This document shows positions 60,588 through 64,000 of a DNA stretch of 64,000 nucleotides, in pieces (position 1 is the first letter of the stretch; every line of letters begins with the position of its first letter). The stretch is from positions 1 through 64,000 of the forward strand of contig MHAY01000001.1 in the NCBI GenBank assembly GCA_001804705.1, written 5' to 3'. A program made the position numbers and the translations under genes. Below the pieces are notes generated by a model. That model had not been told where the DNA came from. It worked only from the letters and a program-made list of their open reading frames with translations, and searched no databases. The DNA is from Ignavibacteria bacterium RIFOXYC2_FULL_35_21. Its GTDB lineage: Bacteria; Bacteroidota; Ignavibacteria; Kapaibacteriales; UBA2268.

Positions 60588-63065
60588 ATGAAAAAATCAA
60601 GCTTAAAAATCACAATCATACTTGCTATTGATGCAGTGTTAATAGCATTGTGTGTCTTAAATATTATAGGAGTATCCAGGAAATCTGATGTTCCTAATTA
60701 TGATAAGCAGGACTTGGTTTTTAATAAAAACTTCGACGGAATACAAAAAGGTGATATACTTGCAAAGCTCAATGAAAGGGAAATTTCGGACTCACAGGCT
60801 CTTGAATACTCGTGTGATAATCTGCCTGTCGGAACTATAGTAACACTTGGGATCGAAAGAAACTGTAAACCTGTAGTAGCAAAAGTAGCTTTGATAAATT
60901 ATTATGATATTTTTTATATAATAGTTTTAATTTTTGTCGGGTTCATGTTTATTTTACCGGCAATATTTGTATTAATAAAAAAACCTGAAGAAACCTTTTC
61001 TTATGTATTCCATTTGTTGATGTTGTCTATTACATTGATGATTGTATTGACCTGGGGGGATATGTCTGTATTTGACATTAAACTCAATTTTGTAATCAGA
61101 AGCATATATGAAGTATCAATCTTCTCTACTCCAATTATTTTGGTTCATTTCAGCTTTCTTTTCCCGAGAAAAAAATGGAATAATCTGTCAAAACTCACTA
61201 TTCCTCTATATATATTTTTAGGTGCAGGATCGGTTTTTCTGATGGCTTTGACTTATCTGGCAATAGTTCAGAAATCGAGCAATGCTATTTATTTGTATGT
61301 CAGTATACATTACTATTTAACAAAAATTTTCTTCGCACCGGCATTGATTTTTGTTTTACTAAATTTTTTAGATTCTTATAAGAGATATAAAGAAGAATAT
61401 ATCAGACAAAAGCTTTTATGGATTATTCTGGGTTTTTGTTTTGGTCCTTCTGTATATGTATTGTTATGGATCTTACCACAATTGATTTTTGATGAGCCAT
61501 TCATAGATGAATCGATAATGATATTGACTACTGCAGTATCACCTGTTACATTTTTCTTATCAATTGTAAAATACAAGCTATTTGATATAAATTTAATAAT
61601 AAGACGAAGTACAGTTTATGCTTCAGCTATAATCATACTATCGATACTGTATGTAGGAATTTTTTACTTAGGCATCAGAATTATTCCTGAAAATCTGTCA
61701 AATATGCCTTCTGTTGAAGACATTGTTATTCTTACAACTGTCGGGGCAATAATTATTGCTCTGCTTTTCCATCGTACTAAGATGGCAATTCAGAAATTTA
61801 TTAACAGGAATTTATTTAAGGTAAAATATAATATTAACCGGGTTCAAATAAATTTTATTTCCGAAATAAAAAACTGTAATTCCTTTGAGCAAATAGCTGA
61901 TTTAGTCAAAAACTCAATAAATGAAATAATATCTGTTGATTCATTTGGCTTCATGTATTATGATCCATTAACAAAAAAGTTTGAGATTATAGAACAAAAA
62001 AATATAGAAATTAACAATGATAATTTAAATCTTTTATTTAAAGAAATAGTTGGTGATAAAGCCAATCAACCACTTTCTCTCAGGGATAGTATTGAAGAAG
62101 GTAACGATTTTCTTTGCAGAGAATCTCTATTGAACTCTTTTAATTCATCACTCATTATTTTTTATATTTCAGAGGATAGACAATTTTTTAATGCCTTACT
62201 TATGGGCAGAAAAAAAGATTTCTATATGTACACAAGTGAAGACATTGCTATTCTCACGACAATTATCAGCGAATCAGGTAAGGCAATTAACCGTCTAATC
62301 CTGGAAAGAGAGATATTTATGCAACAGGAAGAGAAAAGGCGTTTGGAAGAGTTAAATCAATTGAAATCATATTTTGTTTCAAGTGTTTCACACGAATTGA
62401 AAACACCTTTGACTTCAATAAGACTTTTTGCCGAACTGATGAGAACCAGACCCGAAATACAAGAACCAAAGAAATCAGAATACCTGGAAATCATACAAGG
62501 AGAATGTGACCGGTTGAACCGTCTTATCAGCAATGTACTTGATTTTGCAAAAATAGAGCGGGGTGCAAAAGAATATAAATATGAACCAATAAATTTGAAA
62601 GACCTTCTCGAATTGGTTCTTAAATCAATATCCTATCAGTTGAAAATAAAAAAATTCAAGCTTGAAATGGTAAGTGAAGAAATTGATTATAGTTTTACAG
62701 GTGACGCTGACGCCATTACAGAAGTCTATTTAAATTTACTTTCGAATGCAATAAAATATTCACTTTATAAAAAAGAAATCCTTATTAAATTATTCAGCAC
62801 TAAAGAAAATATTTGTATTAGTTTTACAGACAAAGGAATTGGTATTTCAGTTCAGGATAAAGGAAAAATATTTAATGAGTTCTACCGCTCAAAAGATGCA
62901 AATTCATCGAGTACGGGAGGCGCCGGAATAGGTTTATCCCTTGTAAATCACATTATGGCGGCACATAATTGCAAGGTAGAAGTCGAAAGCATTGTTGGTG
63001 TAGGAAGTACATTCACTCTTTATTTTCCTAAAGGAGTTACATATGAAAAAAATTCTGATAATTGA
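60588..63065 (+). CDS. Membrane histidine kinase with PDZ-like and 7TM sensor, GAF-like domain
   Basis: 825 residues. TM1, PDZ-like segment (~45-105, GIQKGDILAKLNEREISD), multi-TM sensor (~108-345), a cytoplasmic GAF-like region (~400-560, FEQIADLVKNSINEIISVDSFGFMYYD), coiled linker (EEKRRLEELNQLKSYFV), HisKA with His602 (SVSHELKTPLTSIRLFAEL), HATPase (NLLSNAIKYS, DKGIGIS, GGAGIGLSLV). Class I kinase, complete. The membrane part is homologous to the kinase-less gene at 58257. Overlaps its regulator gene by 23 nt. Confidence 0.9.
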   Translation: MKKSSLKITIILAIDAVLIALCVLNIIGVSRKSDVPNYDKQDLVFNKNFDGIQKGDILAKLNEREISDSQALEYSCDNLPVGTIVTLGIERNCKPVVAKVALINYYDIFYIIVLIFVGFMFILPAIFVLIKKPEETFSYVFHLLMLSITLMIVLTWGDMSVFDIKLNFVIRSIYEVSIFSTPIILVHFSFLFPRKKWNNLSKLTIPLYIFLGAGSVFLMALTYLAIVQKSSNAIYLYVSIHYYLTKIFFAPALIFVLLNFLDSYKRYKEEYIRQKLLWIILGFCFGPSVYVLLWILPQLIFDEPFIDESIMILTTAVSPVTFFLSIVKYKLFDINLIIRRSTVYASAIIILSILYVGIFYLGIRIIPENLSNMPSVEDIVILTTVGAIIIALLFHRTKMAIQKFINRNLFKVKYNINRVQINFISEIKNCNSFEQIADLVKNSINEIISVDSFGFMYYDPLTKKFEIIEQKNIEINNDNLNLLFKEIVGDKANQPLSLRDSIEEGNDFLCRESLLNSFNSSLIIFYISEDRQFFNALLMGRKKDFYMYTSEDIAILTTIISESGKAINRLILEREIFMQQEEKRRLEELNQLKSYFVSSVSHELKTPLTSIRLFAELMRTRPEIQEPKKSEYLEIIQGECDRLNRLISNVLDFAKIERGAKEYKYEPINLKDLLELVLKSISYQLKIKKFKLEMVSEEIDYSFTGDADAITEVYLNLLSNAIKYSLYKKEILIKLFSTKENICISFTDKGIGISVQDKGKIFNEFYRSKDANSSSTGGAGIGLSLVNHIMAAHNCKVEVESIVGVGSTFTLYFPKGVTYEKNSDN

Positions 63066-63726
63066 AGATGACCCTGCTATCCTGCTTGGTTTACAGGCTT
63101 CGCTGGAAGAAGATAATTATGAGTTATTAACTGCTTCTGAGGGTGAAACCGGATTTCAGCTTGCTAAAACAAGCAATCCTAGTGTCATTATTCTCGATTT
63201 AATGCTGCCTATTAAAAGTGGTTTGGATATATGCCGTGACCTGAGAAAATTGAACATAAACATTCCGGTTTTAATGTTGACAGCTAAAAAAGAAGAAGTT
63301 GATAAAGTGCTGGGTTTTGAAACAGGTGCCGATGATTATTTGACAAAACCTTTCAGTATTCTGGAACTCAGAATGAGAATAAAAGCATTGCTGAGAAGAG
63401 TTGAACCGAATAAAAGAGAGATTGAACCGGTTGAATTCGGAAACTTGAAAATAAATTTCAAAAGATTGGAGGCTTTCAAAAATGATGAGCCATTAAATTT
63501 ATCAGCAAAAGAATTTCAAATACTAAAATATTTTACTGACAGAGAAGGTGAAATTATTTCGCGCGATATGCTGCTTGATGATGTATGGGGATATGAGAGC
63601 TACCCAACCACACGTACTGTTGACAATTTTATACTATCTCTCCGGAAAAAAATCGAGGATGATCCATCACAACCTAAATATATTTTAACTGTTCATACAG
63701 TAGGATATAAATTTGTAAAGGAATAG
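63043..63726 (+). CDS. OmpR/PhoB-family response regulator
   Basis: 227 residues. Receiver: ILIIEDDPAILLGLQAS, SVIILDLMLPIKSGLD, VLMLTAKKEE, DYLTKPFS. C-terminal winged helix: LNLSAKEFQILKYFTDREGEIISRDMLLDDVWGYES and VDNFILSLRKKIEDDP...HTVGYKFV. AAAGGAG lies 7 nt before ATG 63043, inside the kinase gene. Cognate partner of the PDZ-7TM kinase; the only DNA-binding regulator of the two signalling loci in this window. Confidence 0.94.
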   Translation: MKKILIIEDDPAILLGLQASLEEDNYELLTASEGETGFQLAKTSNPSVIILDLMLPIKSGLDICRDLRKLNINIPVLMLTAKKEEVDKVLGFETGADDYLTKPFSILELRMRIKALLRRVEPNKREIEPVEFGNLKINFKRLEAFKNDEPLNLSAKEFQILKYFTDREGEIISRDMLLDDVWGYESYPTTRTVDNFILSLRKKIEDDPSQPKYILTVHTVGYKFVKE

Positions 63727-63883
63727 AAAAACTCCTTCAAAATTAAACATATAAATATGGCACAAAATAGATAAAATTGCTTTAAAGAATTTGGAGAAAA
63801 ACTATCAATAAAAATATGTAGTTTATGAGGAATTTTAAAATTTAATCCTTGTTAATTATTGATTTATTAAGCAGTTATATCAG

Positions 63884-63957
63884 TGCTCCCTGTGGGACTC
63901 GAACCCACGGCCCATTGATTAAGAGTCAATTGCTCTGGCCAGCTGAGCTAAGGGAGC
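63884..63957 (-). tRNA. tRNA-Lys (anticodon CTT)
   Basis: Reverse strand folds into a complete cloverleaf of 74 nt: acceptor GCTCCCT/AGGGAGC, D arm GCTC...GAGC with AGCTGGCCA loop, anticodon stem ATTGA/TCAAT with loop CTCTTAA (anticodon CTT), variable GGGCC, T arm GTGGG-TTCGAGT-CCCAC, discriminator A. The 3' CCA is not encoded. Confidence 0.96.
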
Positions 63958-64000
63958 GTCGCAAAATTACTAACTTATCCTTAATTAGCCAAGAATATTT

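Overview
The window reads as a chromosomal piece of an anaerobic or facultative, AT-rich Gram-negative bacterium of the FCB group, most likely Ignavibacteriota/Kapaibacteria-like or another deep Bacteroidota lineage. Evidence: at least five secreted proteins end in type IX secretion (T9SS) sorting domains with YPNPF/NPNPF motifs; a PorD-type DUF4835 protein is present; TTG-N19-21-TAnnTTTG promoters occur; and there is a DUF6769-like/CusB/CusA/TolC efflux set. The taxon is an inference; no rRNA is present. The only RNA gene is a tRNA-Lys(CTT) at the right end.

Layout. 0.2-3.8 kb: a T9SS Asp-box propeller protein and a secreted protein of the family mislabelled asparagine synthetase B. 3.9-10.2 kb: heavy-metal RND efflux operon. 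10.3-14.2 kb: secreted cohesin-like protein, IgGFc-binding-like/beta-barrel protein and CcmB. 14.3-18.2 kb: type IIG restriction-modification enzyme plus a putAbiC-like membrane protein (defence pair). 18.8-33.6 kb: small Ca-loop repeat protein, nadA-nadC, T9SS cargo, PorD, AAA/DUF4143 ATPase, a 1261-aa T9SS metalloprotease with PKD domains, DUF1573, a second Asp-box propeller, and RtcB. 33.9-37.4 kb: second putAbiC-like gene, a RelE-type toxin-antitoxin pair, and an orphan but motif-complete phage terminase large subunit. 37.9-44.5 kb: an eight-gene operon for a transmembrane redox complex of the Hmc/Tmc/DsrMKJOP type, containing an NrfD-hexaheme cytochrome fusion, with divergent histidine kinase and receiver genes to 47.2 kb. 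47.2-49.7 kb: ferritin-like protein, acid phosphatase, and a NifX-like/DUF134 pair. 50.5-58.2 kb: a tight seven-gene operon (ThiL/AIR-synthase-like, extended SDR, radical SAM/SPASM, UbiA, old-yellow-enzyme, alpha-oxoamine synthase, DGK-like lipid kinase) that looks like an uncharacterised lipid or prenyl-lipid pathway. It is followed by a kinase-less sensor paralogue, an Omp85-like barrel and a PDZ-7TM histidine kinase with an OmpR-type regulator.

The most interesting items are the 50.5-58.2 kb biosynthetic operon with its sensor pair, the redox operon with the fused NrfD-cytochrome and embedded TrmO/DUF6125/CGGC genes, the orphan terminase, and an intergenic element seen at 21.3 and 33.65 kb with a partial relative at 49.87 kb. 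All family calls come from reading motifs; no database search was run.
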